In this document: positions 36,284 through 47,242 of the stretch, in pieces
Numbering within the stretch: position 1 is the first letter of the stretch
Layout: every line of letters begins with the position of its first letter
Assembly (NCBI RefSeq): GCF_003289965.1
Contig: NZ_QMBQ01000007.1
Span: 248,001 to 312,000 of the forward strand
DNA: 64,000 nucleotides
Reading direction: 5' to 3'
Source of the DNA: Mesorhizobium atlanticum
GTDB taxonomy: Bacteria > Pseudomonadota > Alphaproteobacteria > Rhizobiales > Rhizobiaceae
Notes under the pieces: model-generated
Seen by the model: the letters and a program-made list of their open reading frames with translations, nothing else
Databases searched by the model: none
Told to the model about the DNA's origin: nothing
Translations under genes and position numbers: made by a program

Positions 36284-36742
36284 ATGTTCAATTTGAAATT
36301 GGCGGCGTTGACTGTGACGGCACTGGTCGCTTGGAGCGCCTCACCTGCGGGCGCACTGACGATGAAGGAATGCGGCGAGACCTATCGGGCAGCCAAGGAA
36401 GGCGGCACCCTGAACGGCATGGACTGGGCCGCTTTCCGCAAGGAGAAATGCGCGACGTCCGCCGCGGAGAGTGCCGGCGCGGATTCGGTCAAGACCGAGG
36501 AGCCAGCAGAAAAGGACGCCAGCGCGGCGGTCGCCCCCACTGTAGCGCCAGCGGGCGTGACATTCCCGACCACCCTCGCCGCCGAGTTCAAGGCCGAAAA
36601 GCCCGCGAAGGCCCGGATGAAGACCTGCCTGCAGGGTTACCACGACAACAAGGAGGCGGGTACGTTGAACGGCCTTCGCTGGATCCAGAAGGGCGGCGGC
36701 TACTACAGCCTCTGCAATGCGCGGCTGAAAGCCGAATCATAA
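36284..36742 (+). CDS. Secreted Cys-repeat protein, two-module paralogue
   Basis: 152 residues. Signal peptide MFNLKLAALTVTALVAWSASPAGA, one N-terminal module (LTMKECGETYRAAKEGGTLNGMDWAAFRKEKC) and the same C-terminal module as the preceding gene (RMKTCLQGYHDNKEAGTLNGLRWIQKGGGYYSLCNARLK), joined by an acidic/Pro linker. Clearly a tandem duplicate that differs in module number. AGGAGGG lies just before the ATG, which fixes this start over a longer ORF from 36146. A strong terminator separates it from its paralogue, so it has its own promoter. Confidence 0.8.
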   Translation: MFNLKLAALTVTALVAWSASPAGALTMKECGETYRAAKEGGTLNGMDWAAFRKEKCATSAAESAGADSVKTEEPAEKDASAAVAPTVAPAGVTFPTTLAAEFKAEKPAKARMKTCLQGYHDNKEAGTLNGLRWIQKGGGYYSLCNARLKAES

Positions 36743-36843
36743 AGCGCGTCGCGCTGAATCGAATTCAGGCGACGCGCTTTAAGTCTTTGTTTTGATGCAT
36801 GTCGTTGTCCCGGAACCGCTGCGCACTTCCGGGCGACATGCAA
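36742..36843. repeat. Three-copy intergenic repeat (family A), copy 1
   Basis: Begins at the stop codon of the preceding gene. It contains a palindrome GCGTCGC..GAATTC..GCGACGC (36747-36777) and a second one, GCATGTCG..CCCGGAA/TTCCGGGCGACATGC (36797-36842). About 100 bases, closely matching 55154-55253 (same orientation) and 62278-62374 (inverted). Confidence 0.85.
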
Positions 36844-36945
36844 TGAAAATCGAATATGTCGGATAAGCGGTTCACCGTTTTTCCCGCAGACATTGAGCCA
36901 TCATCCTCGGGCGTGTCCAAGGATTTGCTGTCGGGCGATATCTGG

Positions 36946-37045
36946 AGCAATTCCAGGAAAAGTGTGAGCGGTTTTCCGTCCGGAATTGCGCAAAAACAAA
37001 AGGATAGAGCGGTTCGCCGTTTCCGTGAAACGGTGAAACGCTCTG
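36946..37045. repeat. Palindromic repeat family D, copy 2, plus adjoining palindrome
   Basis: 36946-37003 is the inverted counterpart of the element at 23791-23844 (GCAATTCCAGGA...CCGGAATTGCGC). Directly beyond, 37006-37045 is a second palindrome, AGAGCGGTTCGCCGTTTC against GAAACGGTGAAACGCTCT. Together with family A these fill the 404-base gap between the two-module protein gene and ftsH. No gene is supported there. Confidence 0.8.
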
Positions 37046-37093
37046 GGCGCCAGGACGAGGGAAGTCTTGCCCTGTCTCCAATTCCCAGACAAG

Positions 37094-37119
37094 AACGCCG
37101 CGGACCAAGCCGCGGCGTT
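37094..37119 (-). terminator. Hairpin after ftsH
   Basis: Ten-base perfect stem AACGCCGCGG/CCGCGGCGTT with a six-base loop, 28 bases after the ftsH stop on the minus strand. The T-run is weak (TTCTTGT). Confidence 0.6.
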
Positions 37120-37146
37120 TCTCGATCGGTCTTTCGCGCCCCAACC

Positions 37147-39081
<1,935 letters not shown>

Positions 39082-39185
39082 CTATTGTCCCGTTGGGGCC
39101 CGCTTGCGGGCCCGCGATGATGGAGAAGCTTGGGCCTAACATAGGGAGAGCGCCTCCCCTTGCCAAGCAGAACAGCACGTATCGG

Positions 39186-40580
39186 TTAAGCTTTCGCCCA
39201 CCCTCTCCCACCATCTTGGCCGCGGAATGGCGGCGCCGGCAACGGCGGTGCGCCGACAAGCGCCGCGACGGCGGCAGCCGGCTCAACGTCAAAGGACGGC
39301 AGGAAGCGTGCAAAGGGGGCAACCGCCGGAACGATCGACACTGGTTGCCGGCCGGCATTGCCGCCAGCAAAATCAAGCTGTTCGCCGCCGGACCACAGCG
39401 ACGGCTCCGCGGCCAGCGCAGCGCGCGACAGGCTTGGTGGAATCTCCTCGATCGGGGGCGCTCGCCCGGCAGCCGCGGCCCCCAGCGGCGCGATCACCAA
39501 ACCGCCCGACCGGTCTTTCAAAGTGATGCGCCCACCCAGGGTGACGCGGCGTCGGTTGTCCCAAAGCTGGTTGTCTACCGGTGGAGCGGGGTCGGGCAGG
39601 TTGCGGTTCTCGCGGCGAAGGAAGATGCCGGACCGGCGCGCGTCGACCACCGTCCGCGACAATGTGGCGCAAAGCGGCGCGGAGCGCAGGCGGGCAAGCA
39701 ATGCGGCGCAACGCGCCTCGTCGGCTAGGAACGACATGCCGCCGACCGTGGCCAGCAGGATGCGCAGCGCGTAAATGGCCGCTTGGCCGTCCCCATGCCC
39801 AGCGAAATCGCAATCGAGGCGAATGAGACCCGGAACCGGTCTGCTGGCGAACGCGTCGATGAGCATGGCGGCGCGGCGACCGATGTCGTGGCGCTCACGA
39901 GCCGCCTGAGCCGACCGCGCCAGCGCTTCCGCGGTGCGCCGTTCGCTCTCGCCTTGCGCGAGCGCCGCGCGCATGCGCGGCCGCTCGAAGCGGACATCCA
40001 CATTGGTGGGGTCCTCGATCCAGCCGATGTCGCGATGCCGCAGCATGTCGCGCAGCGCCGCGCGCCTGGTGACGAGCAGCGGCCGGACGATCCATGTCCG
40101 CCAGTCGTGCAGTGTGGCGGGCGCCATGCCGGCAAGGCCGCGGCCTTCATCGTCGCGCGCCTGGCGCATCAGCACCGTCTCGGCCTGGTCGTCGGCGGTG
40201 TGGCCGGTCAGGATCAGCTTGATGCCCTCGGCATCGGCTGCTTCCGCAAGCAGCCTGTAGCGCGCCTCGCGCGCGGCGGCCGGCAGGCCGGTCGCAGGCT
40301 TGTCGCCGTGCCAGGCGAGAATGCGATGCGCGATGCCGCGCTGGGCGCAGAAGTGGGCGACGAGCCGCGCCTCGTCGGCCGAGTCCGGCCGCAAGCCGTG
40401 GTCGACCGTCACCGCGAGCAGCCTGGCGGCCGGTTCGGTCCGGTCGATGTGATCCTTGAGGAGAAGAAGAAGGGCGGTCGAGTCGCTGCCGCCGGACACG
40501 GCTGCAACGGCGCCGGTCGAAAAGTCCAGGTCGAAGAAAAGGCGGTCTGAGAGGTTGGCTTTGGTATCGGGCGTCAGCAC
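39186..40580 (-). CDS. tilS: tRNA(Ile)-lysidine synthase
   Basis: 464-residue enzyme that changes C34 of the CAU-anticodon isoleucine tRNA to lysidine, so that it reads AUA. The N-type ATP-pyrophosphatase motif SGGSDS is at 29-34. TVDHGLRPDSADEA and LTGHTADDQAETVLMRQARD follow as in the family. The C-terminal part is longer and less conserved. Its first codons overlap the end of cpoB by seven bases, indicating translational coupling. Confidence 0.93.
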   Translation of the reverse strand: MLTPDTKANLSDRLFFDLDFSTGAVAAVSGGSDSTALLLLLKDHIDRTEPAARLLAVTVDHGLRPDSADEARLVAHFCAQRGIAHRILAWHGDKPATGLPAAAREARYRLLAEAADAEGIKLILTGHTADDQAETVLMRQARDDEGRGLAGMAPATLHDWRTWIVRPLLVTRRAALRDMLRHRDIGWIEDPTNVDVRFERPRMRAALAQGESERRTAEALARSAQAARERHDIGRRAAMLIDAFASRPVPGLIRLDCDFAGHGDGQAAIYALRILLATVGGMSFLADEARCAALLARLRSAPLCATLSRTVVDARRSGIFLRRENRNLPDPAPPVDNQLWDNRRRVTLGGRITLKDRSGGLVIAPLGAAAAGRAPPIEEIPPSLSRAALAAEPSLWSGGEQLDFAGGNAGRQPVSIVPAVAPFARFLPSFDVEPAAAVAALVGAPPLPAPPFRGQDGGRGWAKA

Positions 40581-41734
40581 GCCGCCAGCGCCTTTTCCTG
40601 CTTGATGCGCTCCTTGAGCGTGCCGGAGACGTCGGGATAGCGCTTGCCGATTTCATTGAAGGTGGCGCAGGCGACGTCGTTCTGCTTCAGACCGACCAGC
40701 GAAACCCCGAGCTTGAGCAGCATGTCGGGCGCCTTCTTGGCCTTCGGGTAGTCCTTGCTGGCGGCAAGGAAGACCTCCGCCGCGTCGCGATATTTCTGCT
40801 GACCGAGCAGCGATTCGCCCAGCCAGTAATGCGCGTCCGCAGCCTTCGCGTCCTTGGGAAAGCGGGAGATGTGGTCGCGAAAACCCTGTTCGGCCGTCGG
40901 ATAGTCCCCCGACAGGATGAACTGGTAGGAATTGCGGTAGAGCTCGTCCGGATCGTTGGTCGACGGCAGGGCCGCCACTTGCGTGCCGCCCGACTTGCTC
41001 TTCTTGGCCGGCGTTTCGGCGGAAGGAGCGCTTGCCGTAGCCGAGGGAGCCTGCGCCGGCGCGCTGGCCTGCGGGTCGGTCTCGGCATTGACCACATTGC
41101 CGTTCTTGTCGACGGTGATGGTGCCGAAATTCTTCGGCGGCGCGCCGGTGATCAGCTTGCCCGGATCGCCGGTCTGCGATTCCACGATGACGTCGCCGAC
41201 CGTCTTGCCGCCGCCATTTTGCCGGCCGGTGTCGGCCGGCGCCTGCGTCGCCGGGGCCTGGGCGACGCTATTGTCGGTTCCGGCGTCGCCGGTGCCGGAA
41301 TCCCCGGTGCCGGCATCGCCGAGGTTGGTGTTGCCGCCGGTTCCGTTCTGAGGCGCGGCTTCCGATTTCTTCTGCCCGGTCGGCTTGGCGCCTCCTTGCG
41401 AACCGCCCTCGAGCTGCTGGAAGCGGAACTCATTGTCTTCCTGCTGCTTTCGGATCTGTTCCTGCATCTGCAGGATCTGGAAATTCATCTCCTCGATCTT
41501 GCCGTTCAGCTGGCGCAGCTGGTCTTCCAGACCCGTCATGCCACCGCTGTTGTCCTGCGCGACCTGCGCCTGTTCCGGCTTCTTCTTGTCGCCGAAGATG
41601 CCGAGCGTCGGCAGGTGGAAGGTGAACCCACTGTCGGAGGCTCGCGCGGCGCTGTCGGCGGAGGCGGCAAGGCTCGGGAGGCTTGATACGAGCAGCAGCG
41701 CAAGCGTGCCGCTCAGGACCGTTCTGAAATGCAT
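40574..41734 (-). CDS. cpoB: Tol-Pal accessory protein CpoB (YbgF)
   Basis: 386-residue periplasmic protein. Signal peptide to about residue 25 (LLVSSLPSLAASA). A coiled coil lies at about 70-110 (GLEDQLRQLNGKIEEMNFQILQMQEQIRKQQEDNEFRFQQLEGG). Then comes a long Gly/Asp/Pro/Ala-rich linker and C-terminal TPR-like repeats (DELYRNSYQFILSGDYPTAEQGFRDHISRFPKDAKAADAHYWLGESLLGQQKYRDAAEVF...). CpoB couples peptidoglycan synthesis with Tol-driven outer-membrane constriction. Lies downstream of pal but beyond a terminator. Confidence 0.92.
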   Translation of the reverse strand: MHFRTVLSGTLALLLVSSLPSLAASADSAARASDSGFTFHLPTLGIFGDKKKPEQAQVAQDNSGGMTGLEDQLRQLNGKIEEMNFQILQMQEQIRKQQEDNEFRFQQLEGGSQGGAKPTGQKKSEAAPQNGTGGNTNLGDAGTGDSGTGDAGTDNSVAQAPATQAPADTGRQNGGGKTVGDVIVESQTGDPGKLITGAPPKNFGTITVDKNGNVVNAETDPQASAPAQAPSATASAPSAETPAKKSKSGGTQVAALPSTNDPDELYRNSYQFILSGDYPTAEQGFRDHISRFPKDAKAADAHYWLGESLLGQQKYRDAAEVFLAASKDYPKAKKAPDMLLKLGVSLVGLKQNDVACATFNEIGKRYPDVSGTLKERIKQEKALAAC

Positions 41735-41863
41735 TCTGTCTCTCGCGGTGGATGTGTTGGCCTGATGCGCCTTTCCAAATCAAACAATGGGAAGAAGCGC
41801 CCTCGCGCTCATAGCAGGACGCGAGACTTCGGCCAAATTTTGTTTCAAGCCGTCGCAAATGAA

Positions 41864-41887
41864 AAAGGCGGCCCTGAGGCCGCCTTT
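41864..41887 (-). terminator. Terminator between pal and cpoB
   Basis: Ten-base perfect stem AAAGGCGGCC/GGCCGCCTTT with a four-base loop, followed by TT on the minus strand beyond the A/T-ended stem (five T in all), 64 bases after the pal stop. It implies that cpoB-tilS-ftsH has an additional promoter or depends on read-through. Confidence 0.85.
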
Positions 41888-41950
41888 GATTTTTGCGATG
41901 TTGTATTTTTGCCGCCTGTTTCGCGCCAAGCGGCGGCCGGGGCGTGGTTA

Positions 41951-42457
41951 TCAGGAACCGGCGCCCGACAGCGTGGTGACGGCGCGTCGGTTCTGCGACC
42001 AGCAGGAGATGTCGTCGCAAACCGCGACCGGACGCTCCTTGCCGTAGGAGATGGTCTTCAGCCGGCTGGCGGAGACGCCCTTGGAGACCAGGAAGTCGCG
42101 GGTGGCGGCGGCGCGGCGGGCGCCCAGCGCCAGATTGTACTCACGCGTGCCGCGCTCGTCGGCATGGCCTTCGATGACGATCGCGTACTGGCGATACTGG
42201 TTGAGCCACTGCGCCTGGCGCGCCAGCGTGGTCTGTGCGTCGGCGCGGATCGACGAGGAATCGGTGTCGAAGAAGATGCGGTCGCCGATGTTGACGGTGA
42301 AGTCCTGCGCGGAACCGGGCGTCGCGGCGCCGGCACCGTTGAGGCCGAGATCGGCTGCGCTGTTCGGGGTCTTCTTCGAGGCACAGCCGGTGATGGCGAG
42401 AGCCGCCACCAGCGCGATCATGGCCGGGTTTCGGGTAAGTGCTGCGATACGGCCCAT
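41951..42457 (-). CDS. pal: Peptidoglycan-associated lipoprotein Pal
   Basis: 168-residue outer-membrane lipoprotein. The lipobox is ALAITGC within the signal sequence starting MGRIAALTRNPAM. The OmpA-like C-terminal domain (about 60-168) shows RIFFDTDSSSIRADAQTTL and VIEGHADERGTREYNLALGARRA, the diaminopimelate-binding loop. Start set at the ATG preceding the signal; an upstream extension to 42496 has no family support. Works with TolB and TolQRA to hold the outer membrane to the wall. Confidence 0.96.
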   Translation of the reverse strand: MGRIAALTRNPAMIALVAALAITGCASKKTPNSAADLGLNGAGAATPGSAQDFTVNIGDRIFFDTDSSSIRADAQTTLARQAQWLNQYRQYAIVIEGHADERGTREYNLALGARRAAATRDFLVSKGVSASRLKTISYGKERPVAVCDDISCWSQNRRAVTTLSGAGS

Positions 42458-42708
42458 GCCGCCTCTCCTTCGCATTCGAGTGATTTCGTTGATCACCCAG
42501 TAACCACGTTTGGGTTAACCGGCATTCAAGAAACACGGTTAATTTTTGGTTTCGGCCGCCGTCCGCGACTGATACGCCCACGCTTTTAACGGGGAGGACA
42601 TTGCTAGCGGACCCTAGGCGGAAATGCGGCCAAAACATGAAAAAAGGGGCGCACGCTCAACGAAGCGCCCCGGCCTCTCCATTCATCAGTTCCCCAGTTC
42701 TTCAGTTC

Positions 42709-44022
42709 CTACTCCAGCAACGGCGACCAAGCCGGGTCCGAAGCGTAGTTCGCCGTCGGGATCGGCTGCTCGTTGCGGCCGGTAAGATCGACCGAGACCA
42801 GCTTCGGTCCGCCGCCGGAGTCGCGGAAGAACATCAAGACGCGGCCGTTCGGCGCCCAGGTCGGACCTTCCTGCTGGAAGCCGGAGGACAGGATGCGCTC
42901 GCCCGAGCCGTCGGTCTTCATGACGCCGATCTGAAATTCGCCGCCGCTCTGCTTGGTGAAGGCGATGAGATCGCCGCGCGGCGACCAGACCGGCGTCGAA
43001 TAGACGCCGTCGCCGAAGGATATGCGGTGTGGATTGGAGCCGTCCGCGCCCATGACGTAGATCTGCGAACGGCCGCTGCCGCCGCCGCGGTCGGAGGTGA
43101 AGACGACCTGCGTACCGTCCGGCGAATAGGAGGGCGAGGTGTCGATCGCGGTCGAATCGGTGAGCCGCGTGGTCGAGCGGCTTCTCAGGTCCATGGCGAA
43201 GATGTTGGAATTGCCGTCGTCGCGCAGCAGGCTCATGATCACCTTCTGGCCGTCGGGCGAGAAGCGCGGCGCAAACGTCATGCCCGGGAAATTGCCGACC
43301 AGCTCGCGCTGCCCGGTTTCGATCTGCAAGAGATAGACCTTCGGCTGCCCGCTTTCATAGGACATGTAGGTGATTTCCTGCCGGTTCGGCGAGAAGCGCG
43401 GCGTCAACACGATCGCGCGGCCGTCCGACAGATAGCGCACATTGGCGCCGTCCTGGTCCATGATGGCGAGCCGCTTCTTGCGCGCGTTCTTGGCGCCGGA
43501 TTCGTCGACGAAGACGACGCGTGTATCGAAATAGCCCTTTTCGCCGGTGATCTTCTCATAGATCGCATCGGCGATGATATGCGCGACACGGCGCTGATTG
43601 GCGTCGTTGGCAAAGAACTGCTCACCGGCCATCTGCTGATTGCCGAAGATATCCCACAGCCGGTACTGCGCCCGGATGCGGCCGTCGGCCTCCTTGCTCA
43701 CGCTGCCGGTTACCAGGGCCTGCGCGTTGATGACCTTCCAGTCCTCGAAACGCGGCGAGGCATCCGGGTTGGTGATCTTTTCGACAAAGGCGGCCTTGTC
43801 GATCGGCGCGAACAGCCCCGACCGTTTCAGGTCGGCCGTCACGATCTCCGATATCTGCGGGCCAAGCCCCCCCTGGAAGTCGGGGATGGCGATGGGCATC
43901 GGCTCGACATTGCCTTTGTTGACGTTCAGCTCAAGAGTTGCCCAGGCGGGCAAGGTGGCGACCGAACTTATGCCCAGCGCCATTGCGGCGACCATCAGGA
44001 GCGGCTTGAGGATGGATTTCAT
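42709..44022 (-). CDS. tolB: Tol-Pal system beta-propeller protein TolB
   Basis: 437-residue periplasmic protein. Signal peptide MKSILKPLLMVAAMALGISSVATLPAWA. An N-terminal alpha/beta domain (to about 165) is followed by a six-bladed propeller with recurring [SP]P[DN]G..I.F motifs (FSPNRQEITYMSYESGQPKVYLL, FSPDGQKVIMSLLRDDGNSNIFAMDL, YSPDGTQVVFTSDRGGGSGRSQIYVM). TolB shuttles between Pal and TolA. Follows tolA by 41 bases. Confidence 0.96.
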   Translation of the reverse strand: MKSILKPLLMVAAMALGISSVATLPAWATLELNVNKGNVEPMPIAIPDFQGGLGPQISEIVTADLKRSGLFAPIDKAAFVEKITNPDASPRFEDWKVINAQALVTGSVSKEADGRIRAQYRLWDIFGNQQMAGEQFFANDANQRRVAHIIADAIYEKITGEKGYFDTRVVFVDESGAKNARKKRLAIMDQDGANVRYLSDGRAIVLTPRFSPNRQEITYMSYESGQPKVYLLQIETGQRELVGNFPGMTFAPRFSPDGQKVIMSLLRDDGNSNIFAMDLRSRSTTRLTDSTAIDTSPSYSPDGTQVVFTSDRGGGSGRSQIYVMGADGSNPHRISFGDGVYSTPVWSPRGDLIAFTKQSGGEFQIGVMKTDGSGERILSSGFQQEGPTWAPNGRVLMFFRDSGGGPKLVSVDLTGRNEQPIPTANYASDPAWSPLLE

Positions 44023-44063
44023 GTCTTCTCGCTTCTCTTGCTGATTTCTTTTGGATGCTCCGG

Positions 44064-45215
44064 CTACAGGCCAAGCATCGCTCTCGGATCGAAGTTGACG
44101 CGAATGTCAGACCAGATGTCCTGCTTTCCGGCGGGAACCTGCAGACCCGCGACATCGCATTTCTGCACGGCGCGAACCGCGCTGGCGTCGAACTGGGGGT
44201 TGCCGCTGGACTTCTCGACGGTCGGGCGGCCCTCCAGCTTGCCGGAGGCATTCAGGTTGAAACGGATGACCACGGTGAAGTTTTCAGAACCCTCGAGGCC
44301 AACCGGAAGGGTCCAGCAACTCCCGAGCTGATCCTCCAACGCCCCTTGCTCCGACTTGGAGAGCTTCTGGCCCTGATCCTTCTCGCCACCCAGCGAAGCC
44401 TGCTGCGTCGAGCGCTTGGCGCCGCCGCCGGACGGCTTCTGCTTATCGAGCAGAGCGGTTATCTCGTCGGCGTTGAACTGCTTCTCGTCCGACTTCTTCT
44501 TGGAAGACGCTTCCTTCACCGGCTTTTCAGCGTCCTTGCGATCCGGGGCCTTGGCGCTCTCGGCCTGGGCCGGCTGCGGCTGCGGCTTCGGTCGGGCTTC
44601 CGGCGCGGGCGCTGAATTCGGCAGCTTCGCCTCATCCGTCGGCTGATCCTGCGAGATCGCCTCGGCCACCGCGTCCGGCTTGACCTCTTCCTTCTGGATG
44701 GCGGCGGTCTTGTCGGGCGTCGGCGTCGCTTCCTTCGCCGGCGGCTTGGGCTCCGTCTGCTTGACCGGCTCGGGCTTGACCTCTTCCTTCGGCGTCGGTG
44801 TCGGCGCGACTTCCGTTGCAGGCGTCGGCTTCGGCTTCTCCTGCGGCTTCGGCACGTCCTCGACGGCAGGCTTCTCGGTCGGCGTCGGCGCGGGCGGCGG
44901 CGCCGAGGTCTTCTCGACCGGCTTCGGCTTGGCTTCGTCCGTCACCGGCTTGTCGGTGTCGACCGTGTTCTCGCCGACCTTCTGGGCATTGGGAACGATA
45001 TCCGGGCGCTTGGTCGGAACGGGCGCCGGCTTGTCATGCATGACCGCCTTCTTGTCGCCTTGCAGCGTCTGGGCGATGGCCTCCATCGGCACGATATCCA
45101 CCGCCACCGACTCCACGTCGGAGGCGGGCATGGCCGGCGGCGAGGACAGCGTGAACAGCCCGAAGGCCAGCGCCACCGCATGCAAGATCACCGATGAGGT
45201 GAGACCCGTGCGCAT
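44064..45215 (-). CDS. tolA: Tol-Pal system protein TolA (TonB-like C-terminus)
   Basis: 383 residues. One N-terminal membrane anchor (SSVILHAVALAFGLFTL, about 6-22) is followed by a long Pro/Lys/Glu/Ala-rich domain that spans the periplasm (about 60-275). The C-terminal domain is TolA/TonB-like (GSCWTLPVGLEGSENFTVVIRFNLNASGKL...FDASAVRAVQKCDV). It passes proton-motive-force energy from TolQR to TolB and Pal. Seven bases downstream of tolR. Confidence 0.93.
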   Translation of the reverse strand: MRTGLTSSVILHAVALAFGLFTLSSPPAMPASDVESVAVDIVPMEAIAQTLQGDKKAVMHDKPAPVPTKRPDIVPNAQKVGENTVDTDKPVTDEAKPKPVEKTSAPPPAPTPTEKPAVEDVPKPQEKPKPTPATEVAPTPTPKEEVKPEPVKQTEPKPPAKEATPTPDKTAAIQKEEVKPDAVAEAISQDQPTDEAKLPNSAPAPEARPKPQPQPAQAESAKAPDRKDAEKPVKEASSKKKSDEKQFNADEITALLDKQKPSGGGAKRSTQQASLGGEKDQGQKLSKSEQGALEDQLGSCWTLPVGLEGSENFTVVIRFNLNASGKLEGRPTVEKSSGNPQFDASAVRAVQKCDVAGLQVPAGKQDIWSDIRVNFDPRAMLGL

Positions 45216-45222
45216 CTGGCGT

Positions 45223-45684
45223 CTACTGATCCTGTTCCTGCAGCGAGACCAGGCCGATATTTTTGTAGCCGGCCGCTGAAATGCGGGCCATGACCTTCAT
45301 CGCCGTGCCATAGTCGGTCGACTTGTCGCCGCGGATGAAGATGCGCTCGTCATAGCCGGTCTTCGAAATCGCCTGCAGCTTGGCCACCAGTTCCTCGATC
45401 GGGATCTCGGTTTCCTGCAGGAAAATCTTGCCGGTGGCATCGATCGAGACGGTGATCGGCTGCGTATCGACATTCATCGCCTTCGCTTGGGTGTCGGGCA
45501 GGTCGATCGGCACACCGACCGTCAGAAGCGGCGCCGCGACCATGAAGATGATCAGAAGCACCAGCATCACGTCGACCATCGGTGTGACGTTGATTTCGGA
45601 CATCAGGCCGTGGTGACGGCCACGGCGCCTATGACCGCGTCCGCCTCGCCCCGTGCCACCTGCGCCAGCAGCAGACATCCCCAT
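45223..45684 (-). CDS. tolR: Tol-Pal system protein TolR
   Basis: 153-residue ExbD/TolR protein. After a Gly/Arg/His-rich cytoplasmic lead comes SEINVTPMVDVMLVLLIIFMVAAPLL, with the essential transmembrane Asp in MVDVML, and then a periplasmic domain. Partner of TolQ in the proton-driven motor. Nine bases after tolQ. Confidence 0.96.
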   Translation of the reverse strand: MGMSAAGAGGTGRGGRGHRRRGRHHGLMSEINVTPMVDVMLVLLIIFMVAAPLLTVGVPIDLPDTQAKAMNVDTQPITVSIDATGKIFLQETEIPIEELVAKLQAISKTGYDERIFIRGDKSTDYGTAMKVMARISAAGYKNIGLVSLQEQDQ

Positions 45685-45693
45685 GATCGTTCC

Positions 45694-46407
<714 letters not shown>

Positions 46408-46596
46408 TTAAGTCCTTAAGATTTTCCGGGCATCGCTGGCGGCTGGCCCATGGGCATCCCTTTGGTCCGATCGCGCGAAGCGTGAAGCTTGCGGGACACG
46501 CCCCGAATGCACCGTTTCGCGGCCTTTTCGAGGCAAATATTGGTGAAAGGAAGGCGCACGAATTGCGCCAATCTTCGCCAATTCCTTCATGAACCG

Positions 46597-46617
46597 TTAT
46601 GGTTAAGGATGGGTTAG
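46597..46617. promoter_or_regulatory. CtrA-like site in ybgC-tolQ gap
   Basis: The 307-base gap 46408-46714 has no gene. At 46599-46606 it holds ATGGTTAA (TTAACCAT on the minus strand). Seven bases on from its TTAA comes TTAG, so the site is a seven-of-eight match to TTAA-N7-TTAA. It is about 190 bases upstream of tolQ. The match is imperfect and the role is inferred. Confidence 0.4.
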
Positions 46618-46714
46618 GATGTCAGGCGCGGCGCATTGCCGCGCTTGGCCCTCGGCAGAGCTTGTCGAGAACCGTCTGGAAAATACGCCTGCTGAATTCG
46701 GCAAGCGCCGCGGA

Positions 46715-47188
46715 TTAGCCCGTCGTTTTCGGTATGAAGGCCGCTATCCATTCTCTAGGGAAGCGTTTGGGCCTGCCGCTTTCGCCGACGATCGCGGCCT
46801 CGACTTTCGCCTCGACCAGCACATCGCCGCCGCGCTTCAGCTGCTGCCCCATGAAGATGCGGGCGCCGGAAATGTCGTCTGTGCGCGTATCGATGGTGAG
46901 GATGTCGTCCATGCGCGCCGGCGAACGGAAGTCGATCTCCATGCGCCGCACCACCCAGACGATGCGCTCGCCATGCTTGCCGTCGAGCAGTTCGGTGTGG
47001 TGGACGCCGGTTAGCCTCAGATAGTCGGAGCGGCCGCGTTCGAGGAATTCGAGATAGCGCGCGTGATAGACGACGCCGGAGAAATCGGTGTCGGCATAGT
47101 AGACCCTCGCCATCAGGCGGTGGCCGAAATCCGTCAGCGCGCCGGAAAGCCCGGCGCTGAGCGCCTCCGATTCACCATGATCGTCCAT
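46715..47188 (-). CDS. ybgC: Tol-Pal-associated acyl-CoA thioesterase YbgC
   Basis: 157-residue hot-dog fold thioesterase. VYYADTDFSGVVYHARYLEFLERGRSDYLR contains the catalytic Asp and the family signature. FRSPARMDDILTIDTR and ISGARIFMGQQL follow. Usually the gene before tolQ; here it is on the same strand, 307 bases upstream of it. The start is MDDHGESEALS at 47188; a very long in-frame extension upstream is the antisense of the GH5 gene and is not coding. Confidence 0.92.
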   Translation of the reverse strand: MDDHGESEALSAGLSGALTDFGHRLMARVYYADTDFSGVVYHARYLEFLERGRSDYLRLTGVHHTELLDGKHGERIVWVVRRMEIDFRSPARMDDILTIDTRTDDISGARIFMGQQLKRGGDVLVEAKVEAAIVGESGRPKRFPREWIAAFIPKTTG

Positions 47189-47242
47189 CGCGCTTTCCTT
47201 TTCTGGCCCATGGAGGCAGGTGTTTTCTCGCGCGGGAACGGG

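Noticed and set aside
42458..42708. CtrA site upstream of pal
   Set aside because: Two TTAA words occur (in GGTTAACC and GGTTAATT) but they are about 20 bases apart and do not form a TTAA-N7-TTAA.
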